Shown in pieces: positions 53,451 to 62,255 of a stretch of DNA of 64,000 nt. The stretch's first letter is position 1; every line of letters starts with the position of its first letter. The stretch comes from Actinomadura viridilutea (GTDB lineage: Bacteria; Actinomycetota; Actinomycetes; Streptosporangiales; Streptosporangiaceae), in the NCBI GenBank assembly GCA_003001795.1, contig PVNI01000005.1, positions 124,001 to 188,000 of the forward strand. The letters run 5' to 3'. A program made the translations under genes and the position numbers. Below the pieces are notes generated by a model. It was not told the origin of the DNA. It ran no database searches and saw only the letters and a list, made by a program, of their open reading frames with translations.

Positions 53451-53676
53451 CCGCTCCCGCCGGACGGCGTTCCGCGGACGCGCCGACACGGTGAATTCCA
53501 CCGTATTGAACGACGGTTGGTGACAAACCTTCCATGTACGGCTTTGCTGAGTTATGGTCCTGCCACACGGCAGGTACGGTCACCCCGCCGTGGACCAAGG
53601 CGGTTCGCCCATGCGGCTTCGTCCGCCCCCGGCAGACCTCCTACCGGCGTGCCCGTCCGGGGTAGCGGACGTCCCA

Positions 53677-53712
53677 GGGGCCTCGCCGTTCTCCCCCCAA
53701 CGGCGAGGCCCC
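53677..53712. terminator. Perfect 14-bp hairpin after nat
   Basis: GGGGCCTCGCCGTT (53677-53690) pairs exactly with 53699-53712 around an 8-base loop. It lies 230 bases after nat and 44 before the next gene. The rest of this 305-base gap has no supported gene. Confidence 0.7.
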
Positions 53713-53755
53713 GCCCTTCGGGGTTGAATCCCTCTCCTCGGGTATCGGCCCTTCT

Positions 53756-53944
53756 ATGACCGAACGCCCACAGGAAGACTCCCGGCCGCTGGCAGACCGG
53801 CGGGCCGAGGCCGACGCCCCGCAAGAGGACGACCCCGACTTCGCCGAAGAGCACACCACCGGCCCGACCAAGCCCCCGATCGCCGAGGCGGAGACGCCGG
53901 GCGGCGAGGACGAGGGCTACAGCCCGCAGACGGAAATCCCTTAG
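53756..53944 (+). CDS. Small acidic hypothetical protein, 62 aa
   Basis: The product (MTERPQEDSRPLADRRAEAD and on to GYSPQTEIP) is acidic, Pro/Glu-rich and likely disordered. I recognise no family. The ATG at 53756 has no good ribosome site. The gene is 33 bases upstream of the YihY gene in the same direction and may be a small member of the same transcript. Codon third positions are GC-rich as in real genes here. Confidence 0.5.
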   Translation: MTERPQEDSRPLADRRAEADAPQEDDPDFAEEHTTGPTKPPIAEAETPGGEDEGYSPQTEIP

Positions 53945-53977
53945 CCGGAAAGCCCCATCAGCCCAAGGGGCGGCGAC

Positions 53978-55021
53978 ATGGCGAAGAAGAAGACCGCCGA
54001 GGACGCGCCGTCCGGGACGGCACCGGACCGGCCCGCCCGGCTCGGACGCGACGCGTGGCGGGGCGTCGTCAGGCGCACGGTCCGCGAGTTCCGCGCCGAC
54101 AACCTGGTCGACTGGGCCGCCGCGCTCACCTACTACGGCATCCTGGCGCTGTTCCCCGGCCTGATCGTGGTGGTGTCGCTGGTGGGCCTGTCGGGTGAGT
54201 CCGGCACGCGGACGCTGGTCGACAACGTCCGTCAGCTGGCGCCCGGCCCGCTGCGCGACGTGCTGATCAGCGGCATCGAGGGGCTGCAGGGCACCGCGCC
54301 CACCGCCGGCGTGCTGGCTGCCGTCGGCCTGCTGGTGGCGCTGTGGTCGGCGTCGAAGTACATCTCCGCGTTCATCCGCGCCGTCAACGCGATCTACGAC
54401 GTCCCCGAGGGCCGTCCGTTCTGGAAGCTGGCGCCGCTGCGGGTGGGGCTGACCCTGCTCATGGTCGTGCTCCTGGGCGCCAGCGCGCTCGCGGTGACCT
54501 TCACGGGACGGCTGGCCGCGGAGGCCGGGCGCATGCTGGGCCTCGGCTCGGCGTTCGTCACCGGGTGGAACTACGCCAAGTGGCCGGTGATCCTGCTTGT
54601 GGTGATGGTGGCGGTGGCGACCCTGTACTGGGCGGCGCCCAACGTCCGGCAGGCCCGTTGGCGGTGGATCACCCCGGGCAGCGCGCTGGCCATCGCCGTG
54701 TGGATCGCGGCGTCGGCCGGATTCGCGGTCTACGTGGCGAACTTCGGGTCCTACAACGCCACCTACGGCGCGCTGGCCGGTGTGGTGATCTTCCTGGTCT
54801 GGCTGTGGATCTCCAACCTGGCCGTGCTGCTGGGCGCGGAGCTGGACGCCGAGCTGGCGCGCGCCCGCAAGATCGCCCAGGGGGCGCCCGAGTCCGCGGA
54901 GCCGTTCGCCGAGCCCCGCGACACCCGCAAGTTCTCCTCGAAAGAGCGCGAACAGTTCAGCGCGGCCGTCCATGACGGGCGCCGACGGGACGAGCAGGCT
55001 CCCGGCAAGCTCCCGCACTAA
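53978..55021 (+). CDS. YihY/virulence factor BrkB-family membrane protein
   Basis: The 347-residue product has a cytosolic N-terminus and six predicted membrane helices. The family motifs are DWAAALTYYGILALFPGLIV at the first helix, ALWSASKYISAFIRAVNAIY, and the late block FGSYNATYGALAGVVIFLVW followed by NLAVLLGAELDAELAR. The family was once labelled RNase BN and BrkB; its real function is unknown, possibly transport or envelope assembly. The start ATG 53978 follows AAGGGGCGG. The gene overlaps the convergent nitronate monooxygenase gene by four bases at the stops. Confidence 0.9.
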   Translation: MAKKKTAEDAPSGTAPDRPARLGRDAWRGVVRRTVREFRADNLVDWAAALTYYGILALFPGLIVVVSLVGLSGESGTRTLVDNVRQLAPGPLRDVLISGIEGLQGTAPTAGVLAAVGLLVALWSASKYISAFIRAVNAIYDVPEGRPFWKLAPLRVGLTLLMVVLLGASALAVTFTGRLAAEAGRMLGLGSAFVTGWNYAKWPVILLVVMVAVATLYWAAPNVRQARWRWITPGSALAIAVWIAASAGFAVYVANFGSYNATYGALAGVVIFLVWLWISNLAVLLGAELDAELARARKIAQGAPESAEPFAEPRDTRKFSSKEREQFSAAVHDGRRRDEQAPGKLPH

Positions 55022-56037
55022 CCCTTCGTCAGCGAGGCCACGATCTCGGCCGCGGGCGCGGCGGACGCCAGCCGATAGGACGTCCCCGCCCACAGGTGCA
55101 GCGCGTCGGCGTCCCCTCGCGCGGCCGCGGCCTTCCGCAGCGGCGCGGTCATGAAGTGCACCTCGGGGTACGCGGCGGGTGCGTGCGGCGAGTACTCGGT
55201 CAGGAACCGGTTGACCAGGCCCCGGGCGGGACGTCCGCTGAACGCCCGGGTGAGCGCGGTCTCCGTGAACCGCGGGTCGGCGAGCGCCGCCTTGTGCACG
55301 GCGGAGGCGCCGCTCTCCGGGCAGCGCAGGAAGGCGGTGCCGAGCTGCGCCGCGTCCGCGCCCAGGGCGAGCACGTCGGCGACGTCCGCGGCCGTGCCCA
55401 GCCCTCCGGCGGCGATCAGCGGCTGAGCCGTGGCCTCCCGGACGGCGGGCAGCAGCTCCCGCAGCGGCGTCCCGCCGTCGGCGTTGGTCCACGAGCCCTG
55501 GTGGCCGCCCGCCTCCACGCCCTGGACGCACAGGGCGTCGGCCGCGGCGGCGGCGCGGGCCTCCGCCACCGAGGTCACGGTCACGATCACCACGGCGCCG
55601 CGCCGCTGGAACGCCCGGATCAGCTCCTCGTCCGGGCAGCCGAACGTGAAGCTCACGATCGGGGGCGGGTCGGCCAGCAGATCGTCGATTTTGGCGTCCC
55701 AGTCGTCGGTGCGGTCGCCGGGTTCGCCCGGCGTCACGCCCAGCCGTTCGGCCTCGGGCGCCAGCCGTTCCGCGTACGCGGCCAGCGCAGCCGGGTCGAC
55801 GGTGTCGCGGGACGGCATGAACACGTTCACCCCGAACGGCCGGGACGTCGCCGCGCGCAGCCGGTCGATCTCCTCCCGCATGGCGGCGGCGCTCTTGTAC
55901 CCGGCGGCCAGGAACCCGAGCGCCCCCGCCTCGCACACCGCCGCAGCCAATTCCGGCCTCGCCGCCCCGCCCGCCATGGGCGCCTGCACGACTGGCACGT
56001 CCGGAAGCCACGATGCACCGCTGCGCACGTTCGCCAC
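55018..56037 (-). CDS. Nitronate monooxygenase/2-nitropropane dioxygenase family
   Basis: The FMN-dependent TIM-barrel enzyme oxidises alkyl nitronates such as propionate-3-nitronate; some members act as enoyl reductases. The 339-residue product has VVQAPMAGGAARPELAAAVC, LGFLAAGYKSA, VSFTFGCPDEELIRAF, the FMN-phosphate loop CVQGVEAGGHQGSW, and IAAGGLGTAADVADVLALGA with AQLGTAFLRCPES. The chosen start GTG 56037 has no ribosome site, but a TATGTT box ends 6 bases before it, as for a leaderless mRNA. The upstream P450 on the same strand ends 44 bases away. Confidence 0.9.
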   Translation of the reverse strand: MANVRSGASWLPDVPVVQAPMAGGAARPELAAAVCEAGALGFLAAGYKSAAAMREEIDRLRAATSRPFGVNVFMPSRDTVDPAALAAYAERLAPEAERLGVTPGEPGDRTDDWDAKIDDLLADPPPIVSFTFGCPDEELIRAFQRRGAVVIVTVTSVAEARAAAAADALCVQGVEAGGHQGSWTNADGGTPLRELLPAVREATAQPLIAAGGLGTAADVADVLALGADAAQLGTAFLRCPESGASAVHKAALADPRFTETALTRAFSGRPARGLVNRFLTEYSPHAPAAYPEVHFMTAPLRKAAAARGDADALHLWAGTSYRLASAAPAAEIVASLTKG

Positions 56038-56081
56038 GTCGGCAACATAACGCGCGCCGCGGGGCCCGTCCGGCGCGGGGG

Positions 56082-57338
56082 TCAGGCGGCGGGGGTCACC
56101 TCGTAGCGGATGGGGAGGCGTTTGGGGCCGCCGACGAAGGTGGTGGCGACGTTCTCCGGCTCGCCCGCCAGTTCGACGGCCTTCAGGCGGGGGATCAGCT
56201 CTTCGAAGAAGGCGCGGACCTCCATCCGGGCCAGCGCGGCGCCCAGGCAGTAGTGGACGCCGAACCCGAAGGCCAGGTGCTTGTTGGGGTCGCGGCCGAC
56301 GTCGAAGCGGAACGGGTCGTCGAAGACCGCCTCGTCCCGGTTGGCCGACGGGTAGGACAGCAGCAGCGCCTCGCCCTCCCGGATCCGGACGCCGCCCACC
56401 TCGCAGTCCGCGGCGGCCGTGCGCATGAACTCCTTGACCGGGGTGACCCAGCGGATCATCTCCTCCACCGCCGTCGGCATCAGCCCGGGGTCGGCGCGCA
56501 GCCGGTCGAGCTGGTCGGGGTGCTCGATCAGCGCGCGCAGCCCGCCGGCGATCGTCGAGCTGGTGGTGTCGTGCCCGGCGGTCGCGATGATCACGTAGTA
56601 GGAGGCGGTGTCGAAGTCGTTGAGGGGCTCGCCGTCGACGCGGGCGTTGGCGATCGCCGAGGCCAGGTCGTCGGTGGGGTGCGCGCGCCGCGCCTCGGTG
56701 ATCTCCTTGAAGTAGGCGAAGAAGTCGAGCAGGACCTCGATGGTCTCCTCGGGCGTGGCGCCGCGCCTCAGGTCGGTGTCGCTGCTGCCGAACAGCTCCC
56801 GGGTGAGCTTGAGCATGCGGCCGTAGTCGGACTCCGGCAGCCCGAGCAGGGACAGGATCACGTACAGCGGGTAGTGCACCGCCACCTGCTGGACGAAGTC
56901 GCATTCCCCGCCCAGCTCGACCATCCGGTCGACGTACCGGCGGGCCAGCTCCCTGACGCGGGGTTCCAGGGCGCGCATGGCGCGCGGCCGGAACCAGTCG
57001 GCGCCGATGGCGCGCAGCACGCGGTGGTCGGGGTCGTCGATGTGGACGAGGGTGCGCAGCGCGATGCCCTGCTCCCGGCGCCGCCGGTTGATCTCGTCCT
57101 GCTCGGAGGTGGCGAGCAGCGGGCGGGGCTCGTTGAGGAACAGCGTGTGGTCCCGCTCGATCGCCATGATGTCGGCGTGCCGGGTGACGGCCCAGAACGG
57201 GTCGTAGCCGGGCGCCTCGACCCAGTGCACGGGCGCGTGGCGGCGCAGGACGGTCAGCGCGGCGTGCAGCCGGTCGTCGTCGGCGTAGGCGGTCGGGTCG
57301 GCGAGCGCCAGGCCCGCCTCTTCAACGCTCGGAGTCAT
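56082..57338 (-). CDS. Cytochrome P450, CYP125/142-like
   Basis: The 418-residue product has IIATAGHDTTSSTIAGGL in the I-helix, VEEMIRWVTPVKEFMRTAAA (ExxR and the meander start), and the heme motif AFGFGVHYCLGAALARMEVR with the proximal Cys. The sequence HDTTSS and PVKEFMRTA resemble the CYP125/CYP142/CYP124 clade that hydroxylates steroid side chains or branched lipids; this is by eye only. ATG 57338 has GGGGA ahead of it. The enoyl-CoA hydratase gene lies upstream on the same strand, 82 bases away. No ferredoxin gene adjoins this P450; the one at 50560 may serve it. Confidence 0.9.
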   Translation of the reverse strand: MTPSVEEAGLALADPTAYADDDRLHAALTVLRRHAPVHWVEAPGYDPFWAVTRHADIMAIERDHTLFLNEPRPLLATSEQDEINRRRREQGIALRTLVHIDDPDHRVLRAIGADWFRPRAMRALEPRVRELARRYVDRMVELGGECDFVQQVAVHYPLYVILSLLGLPESDYGRMLKLTRELFGSSDTDLRRGATPEETIEVLLDFFAYFKEITEARRAHPTDDLASAIANARVDGEPLNDFDTASYYVIIATAGHDTTSSTIAGGLRALIEHPDQLDRLRADPGLMPTAVEEMIRWVTPVKEFMRTAAADCEVGGVRIREGEALLLSYPSANRDEAVFDDPFRFDVGRDPNKHLAFGFGVHYCLGAALARMEVRAFFEELIPRLKAVELAGEPENVATTFVGGPKRLPIRYEVTPAA

Positions 57339-57420
57339 CGGTCCCCATTCGTGTCCGATTCGTGTCCGGACGGCGCCTGCGGGGTTCCGGCGCTTCCCAC
57401 CGGCGGTTCGGTTTCCGGCC

Positions 57421-58188
57421 TCACAGGTCGGTGAACGTGCCGTGGCGGCCGTGCCCGGCGGTGAAGCGGGCGACGCCCTCGGCGGCCTCGGCGAGCGAGC
57501 GGACCCCGTGCCCGTACTCGACCGCCAGCGCCTCCTCGTCGCCGAGCCCCTCGCACTCCAGCAGCGCCATGCGGTCGCCGCGCAGGCACGTCTGCGGAAA
57601 GCGGGCGATCTCGGCGGCGAGGTCCTCGGCGGCCTGCCGCGCCGTGCCGGGCGGGACCAGCCGGTTGGCGAGGCCGATCTCGTAGGCCTCCTGGGCGGAC
57701 ACCGGACGGCCGGTCAGGATCAGGTCCATCGCCCGGCTGCGGCCGATCAGCCGGGTCAGCCGGAACGTGCCGCCGTCGATCAGCGGCACGCCCCACCGGC
57801 GGCAGAACACGCCGAACGTGGCGTCCGACTCCACCACCCGCAGGTCGCACCACAGCGCCAGCTCCAGCCCGCCGGCCACGGCGTACCCGGAGACCGCCGC
57901 GATCACGGGCTTGCTCAGCCGCATGCGGGTGGGGCCCATCGGCCCGTCGCCGTCGGGTTCGACGCGGTTGCCGCGCTCGGTGCCCACCGCCTTGAGGTCG
58001 GCGCCCGCGCAGAACGCGCCGCCCTCGCCCCACAGCACGGCGACCGACGCGTCGGGGTCGGCGTCGAAGGCGCGGAACGCCTCGGCGAGATCGGCGGCCG
58101 TGGGGCCGTCCACCGCGTTGCGCACCTCCGGCCGCGAAAGGATCACCGTCGTGACGGGGCCGTCCCGCTCCACCCGCACAGCCGTCAT
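57421..58188 (-). CDS. Enoyl-CoA hydratase/isomerase (crotonase family)
   Basis: The 255-residue product hydrates or isomerises acyl-CoA double bonds. Motifs: ILSRPEVRNAVD, the oxyanion hole GEGGAFCAGADLKAVG, KPVIAAVSGYAVAGGLELAL and the catalytic-face segment FGVFCRRWGVPLIDGGTFRL. The first catalytic Glu of classical hydratases appears as the Arg-Arg-Trp segment (CRRWGVPLIDGG), so the chemistry may differ. ATG 58188 lacks a Shine-Dalgarno, but TAGTCT ends 6 bases before it (leaderless). It is divergent from the PaaX-type gene, which may control it. Confidence 0.88.
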   Translation of the reverse strand: MTAVRVERDGPVTTVILSRPEVRNAVDGPTAADLAEAFRAFDADPDASVAVLWGEGGAFCAGADLKAVGTERGNRVEPDGDGPMGPTRMRLSKPVIAAVSGYAVAGGLELALWCDLRVVESDATFGVFCRRWGVPLIDGGTFRLTRLIGRSRAMDLILTGRPVSAQEAYEIGLANRLVPPGTARQAAEDLAAEIARFPQTCLRGDRMALLECEGLGDEEALAVEYGHGVRSLAEAAEGVARFTAGHGRHGTFTDL

Positions 58189-58261
58189 GCCGCGAGACTA
58201 CGGAACCCGGGCCGGGGAGAGAAGGCGTTCTGGAGGGTGACAGTTGCCTGGCCGGTACGGG

Positions 58262-58273
58262 CAGACCTGTCTG
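58262..58273. promoter_or_regulatory. Palindrome in the crotonase/PaaX intergenic region
   Basis: CAGAC and GTCTG flank CT (58262-58273) in the 143 bases between the divergent genes, a natural place for the PaaX-type protein to bind. Confidence 0.35.
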
Positions 58274-58331
58274 ACATGCCCGGGCCGCCACCCTCCGCGG
58301 CGGGACGACCGCGGGTAGTGTCCACGCCGAG

Positions 58332-59111
58332 ATGGCGAACACCTTGGGTCTGCGACCGCTGACCGCCCGTTCGGTCGTTCTCAGCACCCTGCTGGGCCTG
58401 CACCCGCCCCGGCTGCGCGCCCGGTGCCTGGTGCGCGTCGGCGCGCTGTTCGGCATCGCGGAGGGCACCGTCCGGGTCGCGCTGTCGCGGATGGTGGCGT
58501 CCGGGGACCTGGTGCACGTGGACGGCGCGTACCAGCTGTCCGACCGGCTGCTGCGCCGCCAGGCCCGGCAGGACGAGGCGCGCAACCCCCGCACCCTGCC
58601 GTGGGACGGCGACTGGGAGATCGCCGTCATCACCGCGGAGCGCCGTCCCGCCGCCGACCGGGCCGCGCTGCGCCAGGCGATGTCCGCGCTGCGGCTGGCG
58701 GAGCTGCGGGAGGGGACCTGGCTTCGGCCGGCCAACCTGTGCCGGGACCGGCCCGAGGTCGTCCGGCGGCAGTGCACGTTCCTGCTGGGGCGGCCCGAGG
58801 AGGACCCGGCGCAGCTGGCCGCCGGGTTGTGGGACCTGACCGGCTGGGCCGCCCACGCCGACGCCCTGCTCGCCGCGCTCGACCGCGCCGGGTCCCCGGC
58901 GGACCGGTTCACGGTGGCGACCGCGGTGCTGCGGCATCTGCTGCGCGATCCGCTGCTGCCGGAGCGGCTGCTGCCGCCCGGCTGGCCGGGCGCCGAGCTG
59001 CGCGCCCGCTACGCCGACTGCGAGGCCGATCTGGAACGTCTGCTCGCCGAACACCTGCCCGCGGACGAGATGTCCGGAACCGGAACCCGTGTCCGTCTTG
59101 CGAAATCGTGA
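58332..59111 (+). CDS. PaaX-family transcriptional regulator
   Basis: PaaX represses phenylacetate catabolism in Escherichia and binds an acyl-CoA ligand. The 259-residue product has an N-terminal winged helix (LTARSVVLSTLLGLHPPRLR and FGIAEGTVRVALSRMVASGD) and the PaaX C-terminal region (NPRTLPWDGDWEIAVITAER and VATAVLRHLLRDPLLPERLL). ATG 58332 has no strong ribosome site. It is divergent from the crotonase gene and probably regulates it. Its inducer may be a CoA thioester from the same pathway (inference). Confidence 0.88.
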   Translation: MANTLGLRPLTARSVVLSTLLGLHPPRLRARCLVRVGALFGIAEGTVRVALSRMVASGDLVHVDGAYQLSDRLLRRQARQDEARNPRTLPWDGDWEIAVITAERRPAADRAALRQAMSALRLAELREGTWLRPANLCRDRPEVVRRQCTFLLGRPEEDPAQLAAGLWDLTGWAAHADALLAALDRAGSPADRFTVATAVLRHLLRDPLLPERLLPPGWPGAELRARYADCEADLERLLAEHLPADEMSGTGTRVRLAKS

Positions 59112-59199
59112 TCCTACCGATATTGCGTCCGACCTCTCGGAGCGTGACCCTCTCCCCCGTGGCCGGTGAAAAGCCGCTGGTCACGCGAAGGAGGTACAC

Positions 59200-60654
59200 A
59201 TGGCCGTGGCCCACGAGGCCCTGCGGGGGATGCTCCGCCGCAAACCGATCGAACAGATAGAGGACGAGGCCGGCGGGTCCGGCCTGCGGCGCACTCTCGG
59301 ACTCTGGCAGCTCACCGCGATCGGCGTGGGCGGCATCATCGGCGCGGGAATCTTCTCGCTGGCCGGTGCCGTCGCCAACGAGACCGCCGGCCCCGGTGTG
59401 CTGTTCTCCTTTCTGATCGCGGGGGTGGCCAGCGCCGCCGCCGCGTTCTCCTACGCCGAGTTCGCCGGACTGATCCCCCGGGCCGGATCGGCGTACACCT
59501 ACGGGTACGCGGTGCTCGGCGAGTTCGCCGGATGGGCGATCGGCTGGGACCTGCTGCTGGAGTACACCGCGATCGTGGCGGTGGTCGCCATCGGCATATC
59601 CGGCTATTTCAACGACCTGCTCGGGTTCCTGGACATCGAGCTGCCGCTGTGGATGATGGGCGCGCCCGGCACCGAGCCCAAGGACGTCGCCGCGGGCAGC
59701 TACAAGGTCAACCTGTTCGCGATGCTGCTGTGCCTGCTCATCGCGTACGTGCTCAACCTGGGCATGAAGAGCGCGGCCCGGTTCGAGACCGCGCTGGTGT
59801 ACCTCAAGGTCGGCATCGTGCTGCTGGTCATCGTGGTCGGCGCGTTCAAGATCAATGCCGGCAACTACTCGCCGTTCCTGCCGTACGGCCTGGACGGCGC
59901 GTTCACCGGCGCCGCCACGGTGTTCTTCGCCGTGTTCGGATACGACGCGATGAGCACGGCCGCCGAGGAGTCGCACGACGCCCGCCGGCACATGCCCAAG
60001 GCGATCGTCTACTCGCTGGCGATCTCGATGGTGCTGTACGTGCTGGCCTGCCTGGTGCTCACCGGGATGGTCGACTACCGCGACATCAACACGACCGCCG
60101 CGTTCTCCTCGGCGTTCGACGACGCGGGGATGCAGACGGTCGGGCTGATCATCGCGGTGGGCGCGATCCTGGGCATCCTGACGGTGCTGTTCACGTTCAT
60201 GATGGGCGCCGCCCGGGTGTGGTTCGCGATGAGCCGCGACGGCCTGCTGCCGGGCTGGTTCGCCCGCACCCACCCGACCCGCAAGGTGCCCACCCGCATC
60301 ACCTGGATCCTCGGCGTGGCGTCGGCGCTGATCGCCGGGTTCCTGCCCATCGGGGAGGCCGCGGAGCTGACCAACATCGGCATCCTGCTGGCGTTCATCG
60401 TGGTGTGCGTCGCGGTGATCGTGCTGCGCTACCGGCGCCCCGACCTGCCCCGCCAGTTCCGCACCCCCGGCATGCCGATCGTGCCGATCATCGGCGTGGT
60501 GTTCTCGGCCTGGCTGATCACCTTCCTCAAGCAGGAGACCTGGCTGCGGTTCGCCGCCTGGTTCCTGCTCGGCTGCGTGATCTACTTCTTCTACAGCCGC
60601 CGCCACTCGCTGCTGGCCCGCGGCGCCGCCGCGGTCGCGGACGAGAACAAGTAG
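59200..60654 (+). CDS. APC-superfamily amino-acid permease
   Basis: The 484-residue product has twelve predicted membrane helices. The first carries the APC signature AIGVGGIIGAGIFSLAGAVA; later ones include AGVASAAAAFSYAEFAGLIP, AVFGYDAMSTAAEESHDARR and MGAARVWFAMSRDGLLPGWF. This is the cationic amino-acid transporter (CAT/YfnA-like) branch. Arg, Lys, or polyamines are the usual cargo, but the cargo cannot be read from the sequence. ATG 59200 follows AAGGAGG at 6 bases, an ideal site. The next gene is convergent and 20 bases away. Confidence 0.92.
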   Translation: MAVAHEALRGMLRRKPIEQIEDEAGGSGLRRTLGLWQLTAIGVGGIIGAGIFSLAGAVANETAGPGVLFSFLIAGVASAAAAFSYAEFAGLIPRAGSAYTYGYAVLGEFAGWAIGWDLLLEYTAIVAVVAIGISGYFNDLLGFLDIELPLWMMGAPGTEPKDVAAGSYKVNLFAMLLCLLIAYVLNLGMKSAARFETALVYLKVGIVLLVIVVGAFKINAGNYSPFLPYGLDGAFTGAATVFFAVFGYDAMSTAAEESHDARRHMPKAIVYSLAISMVLYVLACLVLTGMVDYRDINTTAAFSSAFDDAGMQTVGLIIAVGAILGILTVLFTFMMGAARVWFAMSRDGLLPGWFARTHPTRKVPTRITWILGVASALIAGFLPIGEAAELTNIGILLAFIVVCVAVIVLRYRRPDLPRQFRTPGMPIVPIIGVVFSAWLITFLKQETWLRFAAWFLLGCVIYFFYSRRHSLLARGAAAVADENK

Positions 60655-60673
60655 GCGCTCTCCCCCGGGGCGG

Positions 60674-61087
60674 TCAGGCGGCGAGCCGTTCCATCTCGGC
60701 GCGGATCGCCCCGGGGATCTCCACCGGACGGCGCGTGTTCCGGTCGACGAACACGTGCACGAAGTGCCCCTCGGCGAGCAGCGCGCCGTCCGGCCGGTAC
60801 ATCCCGATCTCCCAGCGGACGCTGGAGCGGCCGAGCTTGCCGACGCGCACACCCACGCTGATGGGGTCCGGGAACGACACCTCGGCCTTGTAGACGCAGT
60901 GCGACTCCACGCACAGCGCGATGGCGGGGCTGGTCACCGGGTCGAAACCGGCCGTCTTGATCATCCACTCGTTGATGACGGTGTCCATCAGCGCGTAGTG
61001 GACGACGTTGTTGACGTGCCCGTAGAGGTCGTTGTCCTTCCAGCGTGTGGGGACGGTCTCCCAGTGCGCGTACTCATCCCGGTTCAC
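60674..61087 (-). CDS. Acyl-CoA thioesterase (hotdog fold)
   Basis: The 137-residue product is a YbgC/4-hydroxybenzoyl-CoA-thioesterase-like protein. The catalytic region is RWKDNDLYGHVNNVVHYAL (Asp-x-x-x-Gly-His-Val-Asn-Asn), and the long hotdog helix and strands include SVRWEIGMYRPDG and GHFVHVFVDRNTRRPVEIP. It hydrolyses a fatty or aromatic acyl-CoA. Start GTG 61087 has no ribosome site; TACACT ends 7 bases before it, so a leaderless mRNA is likely. Three 13-base repeats in the promoter contain variants of this box. Confidence 0.9.
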   Translation of the reverse strand: MNRDEYAHWETVPTRWKDNDLYGHVNNVVHYALMDTVINEWMIKTAGFDPVTSPAIALCVESHCVYKAEVSFPDPISVGVRVGKLGRSSVRWEIGMYRPDGALLAEGHFVHVFVDRNTRRPVEIPGAIRAEMERLAA

Positions 61088-61095
61088 GGCGGTCA

Positions 61096-61134
61096 GTGTA
61101 GGGACAGGGTGTAGGGACAGGGTGTAGGGACGGG
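61096..61134. repeat. Three 13-bp tandem repeats in the thioesterase promoter
   Basis: GTGTAGGGACAGG occurs at 61096-61108 and 61109-61121, with GTGTAGGGACGGG at 61122-61134. On the transcribed strand each copy carries a TACAC box, so the promoter could have been multiplied. Confidence 0.85.
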
Positions 61135-61224
61135 GCGCGGGTGCGGCGCCCACCAGGCCGCGAGGAAAGGGTCGGAGCATGATCCCGGCCTGGTGGACGC
61201 CGCGGTCCGAGACGGCGCCGCCGT

Positions 61225-61854
61225 TCAGAGGCCGGGCGACGCGGCGGGACGGCCGGCGGCGCGGGCCGCGTCGAAGCGCGCCTGGACGTCGCGCCAGTCG
61301 ACCAGCGTCCACAGCTGCTCGACGTAGTCGGGGCGCACGTTGCGGTACTGCAGGTAGTAGGCGTGCTCCCAGGCGTCGAAGACGAGCAGCGGGGTGGTGT
61401 TCGCGCCGACGTTGCCGTGGTGGTCGTACACCTGCTCCACGATCAGGCGGCGGCTCAGCGGTTCCCAGGCGAGCACGCCCCAGCCGGAGCCCTGCACGGT
61501 GGACGTGGCGGTGGACAGCTGCGCGCGGAACGCCTCGAAGGAGCCGAAGTGCTCGTCGATGGCGGCGGCGAGCTCGCCGTCGGGGCGGTCCCCTCCGTCC
61601 GGCGACAGGTTCTTCCAGAAGATCGAGTGCAGCACGTGCCCGGAGAGGTTGAAGGCGAGGGTCTTCTCCAGGCCGACCAGCCCGTCGAACCGCCCCTCGT
61701 CGCGCGCCTCGGCCAGCCGCTCCAGCGTGTCGTTGGCGCCCTTCACGTAGGCGGCGTGGTGCCGGGCGTGGTGCAGTTCGAGGATCTCCCCGCTGATCGC
61801 GGGTTCCAGGGCCGCGTAGTCGTAGGGCAGGTCGGGCAGCGTGTAGGTCGACAT
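61225..61854 (-). CDS. sodF: Iron superoxide dismutase
   Basis: The enzyme dismutates superoxide in the cytosol. The 209-residue product begins [20 protein letters not shown]. It carries the four metal ligands His28, His76 (LHSIFW), Asp160 and His164 ([12 protein letters not shown]). Close similarity to Streptomyces SodF by eye favours iron (or Fe/Zn); manganese cannot be excluded. ATG 61854 has only GGCGG before it. The promoter has a Nur-box-like sequence, matching nickel repression of sodF known in Streptomyces when the Ni enzyme SodN is available. Confidence 0.94.
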   Translation of the reverse strand: MSTYTLPDLPYDYAALEPAISGEILELHHARHHAAYVKGANDTLERLAEARDEGRFDGLVGLEKTLAFNLSGHVLHSIFWKNLSPDGGDRPDGELAAAIDEHFGSFEAFRAQLSTATSTVQGSGWGVLAWEPLSRRLIVEQVYDHHGNVGANTTPLLVFDAWEHAYYLQYRNVRPDYVEQLWTLVDWRDVQARFDAARAAGRPAASPGL

Positions 61855-61864
61855 GCCGCCACTA

Positions 61865-61881
61865 TTGCAAATGACTTGCAC
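61865..61881 (-). promoter_or_regulatory. Nur-box-like site upstream of sodF
   Basis: TTGCAA-ATGAC-TTGCAC (61865-61881) matches the Nur box of Streptomyces coelicolor as I remember it (tTGCaa-N5-ttGCAA). It lies 11 bases upstream of the sodF start, where binding would block expression. It predicts repression of the gene by nickel-loaded Nur. Confidence 0.6.
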
Positions 61882-61973
61882 CTGCGTCTAGTTAGCAACA
61901 ACGACCTCGTACACCATCCCCGGGCGCCGGGGACGGGATGCGGCCGCCCGGCGCCCGTTGAGCCGGTGTCGGA

Positions 61974-62129
61974 TCAGTGGCGGCGGCGGCCGCCGCGGAG
62001 GCGGGCGAGCAGCCCGCGCACCTTCGCCTGGGTGCGCGGGTCGCGCGCGTAGCGCTCGGCCTGTCCGCGCATCCGCCGCCCCTGCGGGCTGCTTGTGAAT
62101 CGCCTGATGCGGTCCATGAGCGTGGGCAT
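61974..62129 (-). CDS. Small basic conserved protein, copy 1
   Basis: The 51-residue product (MPTLMDRIRRFTSSPQGRRM, then QAERYARDPRTQAKVRGLLA) is strongly basic, helical, and ends in Arg/His. GGAGGAGAC precedes the ATG at 62129, so translation is well supported. Similar small proteins with a DP-T--K-RGLL motif are common in actinomycetes, but no function is known. A paralogue lies just upstream. Confidence 0.7.
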   Translation of the reverse strand: MPTLMDRIRRFTSSPQGRRMRGQAERYARDPRTQAKVRGLLARLRGGRRRH

Positions 62130-62255
62130 GTCTCCTCCTCGGTCCGGGTCCGAGAGGGCGCCCTCCGTCCGCCCACTGCGGGCGGACGCACGGCGGGCGC
62201 AACTCGAACCATTCGGGTGGTGCCCGCCGTATCCAGGTCGATGCTTCCTGTGCAC

